Assembly (NCBI GenBank): GCA_016926755.1
Contig: JAFGNZ010000312.1
Coordinates: 1-44,812, forward strand
Direction of reading: 5' to 3'
Source of the DNA: Myxococcaceae bacterium
GTDB taxonomy: Bacteria; Myxococcota; Myxococcia; Myxococcales; Myxococcaceae
Length of the DNA: 44,812 bases
Below are positions 9,317-17,615 of this stretch, in pieces (the first letter of the stretch is position 1; the number at the start of each line of letters is the position of its first letter). The notes beneath the pieces were generated by a model. The model saw only the letters and a list, made by a program, of their open reading frames with translations. It searched no databases and was not told the DNA's origin. The position numbers were made by a program, and so were the translations under genes.

Positions 9317-10333
9317 ATGGCAGAGCCTGCAGCCAGACCCCTTGCGGCTCTTCTGAAGCTCATCAACGGAGCCTGGCTCACCCAGGCTCTGTATGTGGCC
9401 GCCAGGTTCCGTCTGGCTGATCTGCTGGCCAACGGCCCGCTGAGCGTGGAGGAGTTGGCCAGCCGAGCCGGCACGCACCCTCAGAGCACCGCGCGCCTGC
9501 TGCGCGCGCTGGCGATGTTCGGCGTCTTCCACGAGGAGGCCTCTGGCCAGTTTGGCCTCTCCCCCATGGCCGAGCACCTGCGCTCGGACCGCCCCTCCGG
9601 CCTCTACCACTGGGCGCTGCTGCAGGGCGAGCCCTGGCACTGGCAGGCCTGGGGCCAGCTGCAGGAGAACGTGAAGACCGGCGTGACGGCCTTTGAGTCC
9701 TCCAGCGGACGCCCGCTGTTCGACTTCCTGGAGCAGGAGCCCGCGGCCGGAGAATGCTTCGCCGCGGCGATGGCCGAGCTGTCCTCCCTCTCCACCCGGT
9801 CCATCGTGAAGAGCTACGACTTCTCGGCCTTCCGGCGCGTGGTGGACATCGGTGGAGGCGAGGGAATCCTCCTCCAGCACCTGCTCGAGACCTACCCCGC
9901 CATGCACGGCGTGCTCTTCGACCGGGAGGCCGTGCTCGCCAAGGCCCGCGAGCGGCTGAGCGGCACGCCGCTCGCGCAGCGCATGGAGTACCAGAGCGGG
10001 AGCTTCTTCGAGTCCATCCCCGGCAACGCAGACGCCTACCTGCTCAAGCACATCCTTCATGACTGGAACGACGCGGCCGCCGGCAGGCTGCTGCGCGCGT
10101 GCAGGGAGCAGCTCCGCCCGCACGCCCGGTTGCTCATCGTCGAGTACCTCTTGCCCTCGGGCGATACCTTCTGCCACGGTAAAATGCTGGATCTGGAGAT
10201 GCTGGTCATGTGCGGCGGCCAGGAGCGCACCCAAGAGGAGATGCGGACGCTGCTGGCCCAGAATGGTCTGTCGCTCGAGCGGGTGATCCCCACCAGCTCG
10301 GGCCTGTCGTTGATCGAGGCGGTCGGAGCATGA
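9317..10333 (+). CDS. SAM-dependent O-methyltransferase (acetylserotonin/caffeate-OMT type)
   Basis: 338 residues with two domains. The N-terminal winged-helix dimerisation domain (about 15-90) has LADLLANGPLSVEELASRAG. The SAM domain has the motif VVDIGGGEGILL and an HILHDWND segment whose His is the usual catalytic base. Such enzymes methylate hydroxyl groups of phenols, quinols or polyketides; the acceptor is not predictable here. It lies 38 nt after the SnoaL-like gene, and its stop overlaps the VOC start (ATGA), which argues for one pathway. The start has a weak GAGG 8 nt upstream. Confidence 0.88.
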   Translation: MAEPAARPLAALLKLINGAWLTQALYVAARFRLADLLANGPLSVEELASRAGTHPQSTARLLRALAMFGVFHEEASGQFGLSPMAEHLRSDRPSGLYHWALLQGEPWHWQAWGQLQENVKTGVTAFESSSGRPLFDFLEQEPAAGECFAAAMAELSSLSTRSIVKSYDFSAFRRVVDIGGGEGILLQHLLETYPAMHGVLFDREAVLAKARERLSGTPLAQRMEYQSGSFFESIPGNADAYLLKHILHDWNDAAAGRLLRACREQLRPHARLLIVEYLLPSGDTFCHGKMLDLEMLVMCGGQERTQEEMRTLLAQNGLSLERVIPTSSGLSLIEAVGA

Positions 10334-10896
10334 GCGCGACGCAGAGTACGCCCCTGGAGAAGCTGGAGTTCTTTTCCGCGATCGTCCTGGTGTCGAGGGA
10401 TTCGCGGCAGCTGGCCGAGTTCTACCGAGACAAGCTGGGGCTGCCGCTCGAGGAGGAGCTCCACCCCGGCTCGGATCCCCACTACGCCTGCGAGATCGGC
10501 GACGTCCACTTCGCCATCTTCCCCGAGCCCAAGAAGCACCTGGACCGGGGCGCGCGCGTGGGCCACGGCCAGGTGAAGTTCGCCTTCACGGTGTTCGATC
10601 TGGACACCGTGGTGAAGGCGCTCCAGGAGCGCGGCGTCGAGGTGACGTACCCGCCGATGCAGGCTGAGGACTTCATCAAGATGACCGCGATCCGGGATCC
10701 GGACGGCAACTACATCGAGCTGACCCAGATGGATGAGCGCTGGTTCAACCACCTGGCGGAGCGCAAGCGGCAGGGCATTGACGCCGTCCAGCGTTGGCGG
10801 GAGCGCACGGGCCAGGGCACCGAGCAGCCCGCCGCCGCGCAGCAGTCCTCCGCGCCCGGCGATCCGAAGTGGTTTGACAAGCCTCGCGTCAAGTAG
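10330..10896 (+). CDS. VOC-superfamily (glyoxalase/dioxygenase-like) protein
   Basis: 188 residues. The single vicinal-oxygen-chelate domain (about 12-135) starts FFSAIVLVSRDSRQLAEFYRDKLGLPL and ends IRDPDGNYIELTQ, where the Glu is a usual metal ligand. It is followed by a 50-residue hydrophilic tail rich in Arg, Gln and Ala. Members include glyoxalase I, extradiol dioxygenases and drug-binding proteins; this one cannot be assigned. It is translationally coupled to the upstream O-methyltransferase. A hairpin (10898-10919) follows immediately. Confidence 0.85.
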   Translation: MSATQSTPLEKLEFFSAIVLVSRDSRQLAEFYRDKLGLPLEEELHPGSDPHYACEIGDVHFAIFPEPKKHLDRGARVGHGQVKFAFTVFDLDTVVKALQERGVEVTYPPMQAEDFIKMTAIRDPDGNYIELTQMDERWFNHLAERKRQGIDAVQRWRERTGQGTEQPAAAQQSSAPGDPKWFDKPRVK

Positions 10897-10897
10897 C

Positions 10898-10919
10898 GCC
10901 GCCCCTTTGCAGGGGCGGC
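10898..10919. terminator. Bidirectional hairpin between VOC gene and convergent lipoprotein gene
   Basis: A perfect 8-bp stem, GCCGCCCC (10898-10905) with GGGGCGGC (10912-10919), has a 6-nt loop TTTGCA. It begins 2 nt after the VOC stop codon and 19 nt before the convergent stop. No T-run. Confidence 0.6.
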
Positions 10920-10937
10920 CTCGCCGGCCCTGCCCTG

Positions 10938-11990
10938 CTACTGCGGGAGGCAGAGCCAGGGCGGGGGAGGCCCTGGCGGGCCGTTCGGCTCATCCGAGCG
11001 CCAGAGCTGGGTCCCCGAGAAGTTGACGAGGCCCGGCACCGGCGGGGCCTCGATGGGAGGGAACCACCAGGGGCGGGAGAGCGCTTCGTCCGTCTGGGTG
11101 TCAATGAACGAGTACCTCACCACCGGCGGCACATCCGCGCCCGCGGGGAGCAGCACGACGGAGATCCCCAGGGGGCTCGACTCGGCGTCGGTGACAATGA
11201 AGCCTCGCGTGGAGCGGAGCTCCGGCGGAGGAACGCCCGGCGGTGCCCAGTCGATGTGCAACACCTGCCCGGCGGAGGCCTCGATCGTCGTCCCGCCCGC
11301 GGGCACTCGCAGCAGCGGGGAGCCCGGCTGGAAGAGCCAGAAGACCAGCACGTTGGCGTACCTGGCCGGGGTGGTCAGATCCTGCACGGTGGTGGGCGTC
11401 CCAGCGACGGTCAGGTGCTTGGCCACCGCCTCGAGGATTCCCACCGTGCTCAGGCCGCCCGCCTCCATCGCCGCGCACACGCTGTTGTGCGTGACGACGG
11501 GGCGCAGCGTCACCGTCGGCACGTAGCCGCCCTGCGGAATGGCCGGCAGCGGCGGGCCGATGGGAGCGGTGGTCAGCGAGCCCGTCGGCAGCGCGGTGAG
11601 GAAGTACGGCGGATTGTCACGACTTGGGACGCTGGGGAGCGTCCACAGGCCGCTGTCATTCGCCACGACGGGCTCTGCCGCGGGAGCGCCAAGCACGGGA
11701 TCGAAGGGGAGGATCGTCGCGCCCTGCACCGCCGCGCGCAGATAGAGCGGGCTGGTGTCGAGCAGGAAGGGCGGGATGGGGCAGGCCGGTCCGCCACAGA
11801 AGGCCAGGTTCATGAAGAAGGCCTCCGGGTCCCATGCGTACCCAGAGATCATCGTGGTCTTCGGTTGGGCCTGGACGATCTGCGGCGCCGGGAAGAAGTC
11901 TGACTCCGCCGGAGCGATCTCCTCCGAGGCGCAGCCAACTCCCAGCGAGAGCCCACCCAGCAAGGTGGCGATGCGGATGGTACGGTTCAT
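10938..11990 (-). CDS. Lipoprotein of unknown function in the cytochrome operon
   Basis: 350 residues starting MNRTIRIATLL, with lipobox LGVGC (lipid-attached Cys at 20). The rest has no recognised domain. It is rich in Pro, Gly and Val and looks beta-rich, with paired Cys (FCGGPAC, near residue 65) and a C-terminal LCLPQ. A GTG 12 nt upstream is an alternative start and overlaps the preceding stop. It is the third gene after a trihaem and a pentahaem cytochrome gene. Co-expression is expected, and a structural or accessory role in the same surface complex is an inference only. Confidence 0.75.
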   Translation of the reverse strand: MNRTIRIATLLGGLSLGVGCASEEIAPAESDFFPAPQIVQAQPKTTMISGYAWDPEAFFMNLAFCGGPACPIPPFLLDTSPLYLRAAVQGATILPFDPVLGAPAAEPVVANDSGLWTLPSVPSRDNPPYFLTALPTGSLTTAPIGPPLPAIPQGGYVPTVTLRPVVTHNSVCAAMEAGGLSTVGILEAVAKHLTVAGTPTTVQDLTTPARYANVLVFWLFQPGSPLLRVPAGGTTIEASAGQVLHIDWAPPGVPPPELRSTRGFIVTDAESSPLGISVVLLPAGADVPPVVRYSFIDTQTDEALSRPWWFPPIEAPPVPGLVNFSGTQLWRSDEPNGPPGPPPPWLCLPQ

Positions 11991-11998
11991 GGCGGGGC

Positions 11999-13933
11999 TC
12001 ACAACCCCTCGGTGGAGGGGAGGATGTGGGACTGCGGGACGGTGTTCACGTGGCAGCTCTCCGCGCAGTTACCGAAGCGCGAGGCCGCTCCCGAGGTGGT
12101 GAACGTCATGTTGAAGTACTCGTCGCCATGCGACGAGGGGTGGCAGGAGGCGCACAGGGTGATGCTCGGCCGCAGCGTGCTCTCGCGCGTGAGGTGGCAA
12201 ATTGCGCAATCGTTCTTGGCCACCGGGTAGCGCGAGGACGTCATGTGGATCTTGTGAATGAACTCTTGCGACCGGTTGTACAGGTCGTTGTTGAACATGT
12301 GGCACACCTTGCAGCTCTCCACATGATCCACCGAGAGGCCGTGGCGCAGGTTGTCCAGCGAGAGCACCCCTCTGTGGCAGATCTGGCAGTTGCCCACATC
12401 TCCCGGATAGGACGTCCGCTCCGGTGTGCCCACCTGGAAGAAGAAGGGGTTGAGCTTCGAGGTGCGCTCTCCCATGAAGTAGCGGTTGGTCTTGATCAGG
12501 GCCACGTAGGTGCCGGGCTTGGCGTCCGCCGGCAGTTTGCGCGAGATGCGGGTCGGCCACTTCGCGGTGTGCATGCCGGTGACGAGGCTCACCGTGGCAG
12601 GCTCGTCCGCCAGGGCATAGAAGATCTGCGGGCCAAGGTAGGCAGCCGGGGCGTTCGGATCGCTGCGCACCTTCATGTCCTGGAGCGGGCCGGCGACCTG
12701 GACGGCGGGCACCATGTCGTACTCCATCACCGTGTCCAGGAAGGGGATGTGCGCGTAGAGCAGGCCATTGGCGTTCCCGGTGACCACGTCGCTGCCGCTG
12801 GGCAGCGTGTCCTTCGGGTGCAGGCGGTTGCCCTCGCCGTCACGGACGTCGACGAACATGTCCACCGTCTCGCCCGGCTGGTAGTAGCCCGAACCGTTGA
12901 TGGGCGCGGCCAGCTGCAGGCGCGGATCGAGGCCGAAGCTGCACTGCTTGGGGTTGCCCTGATCGTCGCTGCAGGTGGCCTCCACGTCCGCGGGAGTCTT
13001 GAAGGTCACCGGGAAGAAGAACGGATCATCCGGCAGCTGGCTCCACGTCACGCGGATGACGCCATCCCCACGCAGATCTGGAATCTTGAAGGTCTTGAAG
13101 GGGTTGGTGCTGCCAATGAGGTCCAGGCGCACCATGGTGCGGAACAGCGGCGGCTCCGGCGGCCAGCCCGGAACCTGGGGGATGGCACGCACCTCGGTGT
13201 CGCCAGGAGCCCGCGGAGGCAGCGCCTTCTCCACACGCCACATGATCCGCGAGTGGCCGGCGGACCAGCTGTCGGCGAGGAACTCGGAGCGATTGTAGAT
13301 CACCGGATCGACACGGCGCGCGCCGGTATCGTCGAGCACCTCGATGGTGAAGAAGTCATCCTTCGCGGTGCGCCACTTGGCGTTGTCGAACAAGACCTGG
13401 CGCGCCCAGGAGTCGTGGGTGGCGCCAGGGACGCCGGGAACGAACTTCCAATCGTCAGACACCTGACCGAGACCTTCCCAGTCCAGCTTCCGGAACCTCG
13501 ACTCCGTCCTCATCCACCGGATCGCTTCGCTCTGATCGGCCGGATTCGTGTGCTCGTTGACGACAGTGTCGGTAATGGTGAACTGGTTGAGGAAGTAGGT
13601 CGTGTTGGCCAGGAGCTCGAGCTTGCCGGTCGGAGGAACGAGCGTCGTGGTCGGCTCCTCGAGCACCGACTTGAAGCTCGGACACAGATCCGGATAGCCG
13701 GGAGCGGGAGCCGAGTTCTTCGCCACCATCTGTCCGGTGGGCAGGATGCCGCAGCCATTGAACTGCTGGAGGCTGAGGCGGATGGCTCCGGAGGCAGTGG
13801 CCTGATAGGGGTCGAACACCTTCGCCCCACGCCCACCCGTCCCCTCCGAGTCAGTGACCTTGATCAGGTCGCAGCCCAGAGCTGGTACGAGGAGTGCGCA
13901 GAGTGCAGCTTGGAAGAGGATGGAGCGCTTCAT
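11999..13933 (-). CDS. Pentahaem c-type cytochrome lipoprotein, OmcA/MtrC-like
   Basis: 644 residues with a lipoprotein signal (lipobox PALGC, Cys about 21) and a large beta-rich region to about residue 500. The C-terminal haem cluster is CQICH (516), CKVCH (541), CAICH (576), CASCH (594) and a non-canonical CAESCH (623, CX3CH). Additional His residues between motifs suit bis-His ligation. A long Ig-like region followed by a five-haem cluster recalls one half of decahaem OmcA/MtrC outer-membrane cytochromes; this is family-level resemblance, not proof. I start at MKRSILF for the signal peptide, although no clear ribosome-binding site precedes it. It lies 38 nt after the trihaem gene. No MtrA/MtrB partner is seen. 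Confidence 0.85.
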   Translation of the reverse strand: MKRSILFQAALCALLVPALGCDLIKVTDSEGTGGRGAKVFDPYQATASGAIRLSLQQFNGCGILPTGQMVAKNSAPAPGYPDLCPSFKSVLEEPTTTLVPPTGKLELLANTTYFLNQFTITDTVVNEHTNPADQSEAIRWMRTESRFRKLDWEGLGQVSDDWKFVPGVPGATHDSWARQVLFDNAKWRTAKDDFFTIEVLDDTGARRVDPVIYNRSEFLADSWSAGHSRIMWRVEKALPPRAPGDTEVRAIPQVPGWPPEPPLFRTMVRLDLIGSTNPFKTFKIPDLRGDGVIRVTWSQLPDDPFFFPVTFKTPADVEATCSDDQGNPKQCSFGLDPRLQLAAPINGSGYYQPGETVDMFVDVRDGEGNRLHPKDTLPSGSDVVTGNANGLLYAHIPFLDTVMEYDMVPAVQVAGPLQDMKVRSDPNAPAAYLGPQIFYALADEPATVSLVTGMHTAKWPTRISRKLPADAKPGTYVALIKTNRYFMGERTSKLNPFFFQVGTPERTSYPGDVGNCQICHRGVLSLDNLRHGLSVDHVESCKVCHMFNNDLYNRSQEFIHKIHMTSSRYPVAKNDCAICHLTRESTLRPSITLCASCHPSSHGDEYFNMTFTTSGAASRFGNCAESCHVNTVPQSHILPSTEGL

Positions 13934-13971
13934 AGGGGAGTGGCTCGGAGAGAATGGGGAATGGCCACGCA

Positions 13972-15171
13972 TCACGGAATGGTGCTCGCTTGCTGCTGCA
14001 CCCAGGCCGCCAGGGCTGCCGCTTGCGGCTCATCCAGCAGGTGCGCGTAGGTAGGCATCTGAGTCCCGGGGAGGATGGACTCCGGGTTGCGAATCCAGCG
14101 AGCCACCTCCTCGGGGGACTTGCCGACTGACTGCTTCAGCATGGCCCGATACTTCGCGCCCTCGCCGTGGCACAGCGCACAGCCCAGCTGGGTGAAGAGC
14201 ACCTCTGGCCCCCCCTGGGTCTCGGCCTTCACGCGCGGCGCGGCGTCCTCCGGCAGGGTGCTGTCGGACTTGGGCACGCTCTGCAGGAACAGGTAGATCG
14301 CCTCCGTATCCACGTCATCCAGCCCCCTCAGCCGCACCATGGGGGCGCGCAGAGCGAAGCCGTCACGGGTGATGCCATCACGCAGCATCCGGGAGAACTC
14401 CGGCAGCGTGTAGCTGCCCACGCCCTTCTCGTGGAAGGTGATGTTGGTGGAGTAGATGCCACCCTGGGGCGTGTCCACGAACTTGAAGCCGCCCTTGAAC
14501 GCGTCCGGCCCGCGCGCCTTCGCCCCGTCAACGCCAGGGGTATGGCACTCCGCGCACACGTACACTTCATTGGCCAGGTAGGCGCCGTACTCCGCGGTGG
14601 CGCCCTTGGGAGGAGCCTTGATGCCCGAGGCCGGCCAGGTCGGGACGGGCGCCAGCCCCATGCCCATCGCGAACTTGCCCAGCGGGGTCAGCTGCGGGCG
14701 CGGCTGCACCCGCTCGTCCGGGGTGAAGAGCGGGCTGCCTGAGCGCAGGAAGGCGATGACAGCCGCGAGATCCTCATCGGACATGCCGAAGACCGGCATG
14801 ATGATGAGCCGCTGGTTGCTCCGGTTGACACCGAAGCGGACGGCGCGAGCGATCTGCTCGTCCGAGAGGGAGCCGATGCCCGCCGTCGGGTGGGACGTCA
14901 GGTTGGCCGAGGTGATGGGGCCAAAGGGCTTGGGCAGATCGGTCATGACGCCGCCCACCGCCCGGCCGCTGCTGTCCTGGACGTGGCAGTCGTAGCAGGT
15001 GCTCCGGAAGATGTGCTCGCCGCGAGCCAGGGCCTGCGGATCCGCCGCGGCACGAATGGGCGGCAGGGGAGCTTCCACCGTGGCGGAGAGCTTCGAACTG
15101 GCCCGCCAGAACAGAAGGCCCGCAGCAGCGACCACAACAACGACCAGCCCAAGGAGGATTTTTTTCAGCAC
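13972..15171 (-). CDS. Trihaem c-type cytochrome, membrane-anchored
   Basis: 399 residues. An N-terminal uncleaved-looking membrane helix (4-22) is followed by three cytochrome c domains with CYDCH (59-63), CAECH (206-210) and CALCH (331-335). Candidate Met axial ligands are at MPVFGM, RAPMVR and TQMPTY. The arrangement resembles the cytochrome subunits of membrane alcohol/gluconate dehydrogenases and related electron shuttles; no partner dehydrogenase is present. A GTG start has GAGGGAAC 5-6 nt upstream. It is the first gene of a three-gene minus-strand operon and is likely to pass electrons in the periplasm. Confidence 0.87.
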   Translation of the reverse strand: MLKKILLGLVVVVVAAAGLLFWRASSKLSATVEAPLPPIRAAADPQALARGEHIFRSTCYDCHVQDSSGRAVGGVMTDLPKPFGPITSANLTSHPTAGIGSLSDEQIARAVRFGVNRSNQRLIIMPVFGMSDEDLAAVIAFLRSGSPLFTPDERVQPRPQLTPLGKFAMGMGLAPVPTWPASGIKAPPKGATAEYGAYLANEVYVCAECHTPGVDGAKARGPDAFKGGFKFVDTPQGGIYSTNITFHEKGVGSYTLPEFSRMLRDGITRDGFALRAPMVRLRGLDDVDTEAIYLFLQSVPKSDSTLPEDAAPRVKAETQGGPEVLFTQLGCALCHGEGAKYRAMLKQSVGKSPEEVARWIRNPESILPGTQMPTYAHLLDEPQAAALAAWVQQQASTIP

Positions 15172-15220
15172 TGTTCCCTCAAGAATCGTCAGCGGGCGAG
15201 AGTGCCCTGCGTTTCCCAGG

Positions 15221-15262
15221 TGATGATTATTTTTTAACGTCGCTCATTACAGCACTGAATGA
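15221..15262 (-). promoter_or_regulatory. AT-rich candidate promoter region of the cytochrome operon
   Basis: A locally AT-rich stretch containing, on the minus strand, TTCAGT (15254-15259) and TAAAAA (15231-15236) with 17 bp between. Both are poor consensus matches. It lies between the menF stop (15285) and the cytochrome GTG (15171) and is the only AT-rich DNA there. Confidence 0.3.
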
Positions 15263-15284
15263 TGGAGCGTCAAGCCAGGGCCCC

Positions 15285-16595
15285 TCAGTGCCCCTGCGGC
15301 CCGGTGGCTCCGCCCAAGGCGTGGAGCATGGCCAGGCTCTTGATCTCCGTCTCTCGCCACTCTGCCTCCGGGCTGGAGCCCCGAACGATTCCTGCTCCGA
15401 CGAACAGCCGAGCGTGCGCGCCTCGCACGAGCGCCGAGCGCAGCGCCACGACGATGTGCGCCCCGGCGGGCCCTATCCACCCCACCGGCCCCGCATACCA
15501 GCCACGGTCGAGCGCCTCGAACTCGCGCAGGAAGCCCAGGGCCGCCTCTTGGGGGACCCCTCCCACGGCGGGCGTGGGGTGCAGGGCGGCCAGCACCTGC
15601 GCCGGGCCCACGGAGTCACGCAGGGTGGCGCGGATCCCGGTGCGCAGGTGCACGACGTTCTTCAGCCCCAGGAGCGCGGGCTTGTCGTCCGCGGTGACCT
15701 GCTCGGCCAGGGGCTGCAGCTTCGAGAGGATGTAGCCCACCACGGACTGGTGCTCGCGGCGATCCTTGTCGCGCCCGTCCAGCCCATCGGCCTCCGTCGG
15801 CGCAGCGGAGCCCGCCAGCGCCTCGGTCTCCAGCATCCGCTGATCCATGCGGCACAGCGTCTCGGGCGTGGCGCCCAGGAAGGCGGCCCCGCCGGGCGCG
15901 CGGAACAGGAAGGTGACGCAGCGAGGGTTCTGCTCGCGCAGGCGCGCCAGCACGTCCACCACGCTGAAGTCCCGTGCCCCCTCGGCCTCCACGGCCCGGG
16001 CCATGACCACCTTCTGCAGCTGCCCGGCCATGATCGCCGTCAGCGCGCTGCCGACACGCGCCTCGAACTCCTGGCGAGAGGAGGAGAGCTTGAGCGGGTT
16101 CGGCTCGCCCCGAGGATGGTAGTAGCTGGAAGGCAGACCGGCGCGCAGCTGCTGCAGCCGCGCGCGCACCTGCTCCTCCCCTCCTTCCGGGGCAAAGACC
16201 ACGGCGGCCAGCCGCTGGCCCACCCGCCACACCAGCACCTCCGGCATCGTCCAGCGCGCCACCCCGTGCGTCCGCCACGGCTCACTGCCGGCCATGGCCG
16301 CGTCGAAGCGCATCCCGCCAAACCACGGGCCCGGCATCCGCTCGGGAGCAGGCCCTATCCACCGCACGTCCATCCGCGCGCTGAGGCCACCGAGAATCTC
16401 GACCGCCTCCGCCGCGCTGTGCGCCTGCAGGACGGCCGCCTCGCCCCACCCCGCCGCAGCCTCCTGCGTCTGCGAGCGCTCCCAGTAGAAGGTGGGTTCG
16501 CCCAACATCGCGGTGCCCGCGAGCGGATCGGCAGCATCCAGGATCTCCTGGCCCGCTACCCAGCGCTGTGTGTGATCCGTGTGAGGGAGGATCAT
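15285..16595 (-). CDS. menF: Isochorismate synthase (MenF)
   Basis: Chorismate to isochorismate, the entry to menaquinone synthesis. 436 residues of the chorismate-binding superfamily. The conserved C-terminal block is present: QLQKVVMARAVE, FLGATPETLCRMD, ETEALAGSAAPTE, HQSVVGYI, HLRTGIRATL, LHPTPAVGGVP, RGWYAGPVGWIGP and FVGAGIVRGSSPEAEW. MenF and EntC cannot be told apart by motif alone; the men genes on the same strand favour MenF. It is transcribed divergently from the aro operon and is separated from menD by a 6.7-kb interruption. Confidence 0.93.
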   Translation of the reverse strand: MILPHTDHTQRWVAGQEILDAADPLAGTAMLGEPTFYWERSQTQEAAAGWGEAAVLQAHSAAEAVEILGGLSARMDVRWIGPAPERMPGPWFGGMRFDAAMAGSEPWRTHGVARWTMPEVLVWRVGQRLAAVVFAPEGGEEQVRARLQQLRAGLPSSYYHPRGEPNPLKLSSSRQEFEARVGSALTAIMAGQLQKVVMARAVEAEGARDFSVVDVLARLREQNPRCVTFLFRAPGGAAFLGATPETLCRMDQRMLETEALAGSAAPTEADGLDGRDKDRREHQSVVGYILSKLQPLAEQVTADDKPALLGLKNVVHLRTGIRATLRDSVGPAQVLAALHPTPAVGGVPQEAALGFLREFEALDRGWYAGPVGWIGPAGAHIVVALRSALVRGAHARLFVGAGIVRGSSPEAEWRETEIKSLAMLHALGGATGPQGH

Positions 16596-16605
16596 TACTT
16601 CTCTG

Positions 16606-16626
16606 CTCGCCCTATAATACGGCGAG
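16606..16626. promoter_or_regulatory. Inverted repeat around a TATAAT in the menF / DAHP synthase divergent promoter region
   Basis: CTCGCC (16606-16611) and GGCGAG (16621-16626) flank nine bases containing TATAAT (16613-16618; on the minus strand TATTAT). No convincing -35 is found at 16-18 bp on either strand. A second plus-strand candidate is TTGTAC (16644-16649) with TATAGA (16669-16674) at 19 bp. The dyad could be an operator controlling both transcripts; this is inferred. Confidence 0.4.
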
Positions 16627-16715
16627 AAAAAGGCCGGATTGTGTTGTACGCTAATTCAGATAACCATGTATAGACCTTGAACTCGGATGATACTTCTTTC
16701 TCTGCTGGGAGCCAT

Positions 16716-17615
16716 GTGGGCGTAACGCGGACCGATGGGGTGCTCCAGAGTGCGCCCAAGAAAGACTCTGGCCGCGCCCACCGTGACGCGCGCCCCGAGG
16801 GGACGTGCATCCAGGTTGGCCGGGTCGAGATCGGCGGCCCGGGCTTCGTGGTGATGGCCGGGCCGTGCGCGGTGGAGGACGCGGAGCAGACGGAGCGGAC
16901 GGCCGCGGCGGTGGCGGCGGCGGGAGCCCACGTGCTGCGCGGCGGCGTATTCAAGCCACGCACCAGCCCCTATTCCTTCCAGGGCCTGGGCGAGCCCGGG
17001 CTGCACGTGCTGACCGAAGCGGGGAAGCGGCACGGACTGCCGCTGATCAGCGAGGTGATGGACGCCTCGCAGATCCCGCTGATGGAGGAGTCCACGGACA
17101 TCCTGCAGGTGGGCGCGCGAAACATGCAGAACTACACCCTGCTGCGCGCGCTGGGGAAGGTGCGCAAGCCGGTGCTGCTCAAGCGCGGGCTGGCCGCCAC
17201 CATCGAGGAGTGGCTGCTGGCCGCCGAGTACCTGCTGGAGGGCGGCAACGAGCAGGTGATGCTGTGCGAGCGCGGCATCCGCACGTTCGAGACGGCCATG
17301 CGCAACACGCTGGATCTGGCGGCAGTGGCCTACGTGAAGCAGCGCTCGCACCTGCCGGTCATCGTGGATCCCTCGCACGCGACAGGGGATCCCCGGCTGG
17401 TGCTGCCCATGTCCCTGGCGGCGGCGGCGGCGGGCGCGGATGGGCTGCTGGTGGAGGTACACCCGTGGCCGGAGCGCGCGCTGTGTGATGGGCGCCAGGC
17501 CCTCACCCCCGAGGGCTTCCAGGATCTGATGCGGCGGCTGCCCGCCGTGTTGGCGGCCATGGATCGTCACCTCAGCCAACCGGAGCGCCCGGCCCAGCTC
17601 TTGGGCGTGCGATGA
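16716..17615 (+). CDS. aroF: 3-Deoxy-7-phosphoheptulonate (DAHP) synthase, type I-beta
   Basis: Condenses PEP with erythrose-4-phosphate, the first shikimate-pathway step. 299 residues from a GTG at 16716, with GGGAG about 5 nt upstream; an in-frame TTG at 16677 lacks one. The KDO8P-synthase-like barrel motifs are [55 protein letters not shown] and [11 protein letters not shown]. The N-terminal 35 residues are hydrophilic and do not look like a full regulatory ferredoxin-like or chorismate-mutase domain, so feedback control is not evident. The stop overlaps the ubiE start (ATGA). Confidence 0.93.
   Translation: MGVTRTDGVLQSAPKKDSGRAHRDARPEGTCIQVGRVEIGGPGFVVMAGPCAVEDAEQTERTAAAVAAAGAHVLRGGVFKPRTSPYSFQGLGEPGLHVLTEAGKRHGLPLISEVMDASQIPLMEESTDILQVGARNMQNYTLLRALGKVRKPVLLKRGLAATIEEWLLAAEYLLEGGNEQVMLCERGIRTFETAMRNTLDLAAVAYVKQRSHLPVIVDPSHATGDPRLVLPMSLAAAAAGADGLLVEVHPWPERALCDGRQALTPEGFQDLMRRLPAVLAAMDRHLSQPERPAQLLGVR

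Noticed and set aside
16613-16618. TATAAT as a simple sigma-70 -10 for the aro operon
   Set aside because: No -35 resemblance at 16-18 bp upstream, and it would leave a leader of about 90 nt. Kept only as part of a dyad, not as an assigned promoter.
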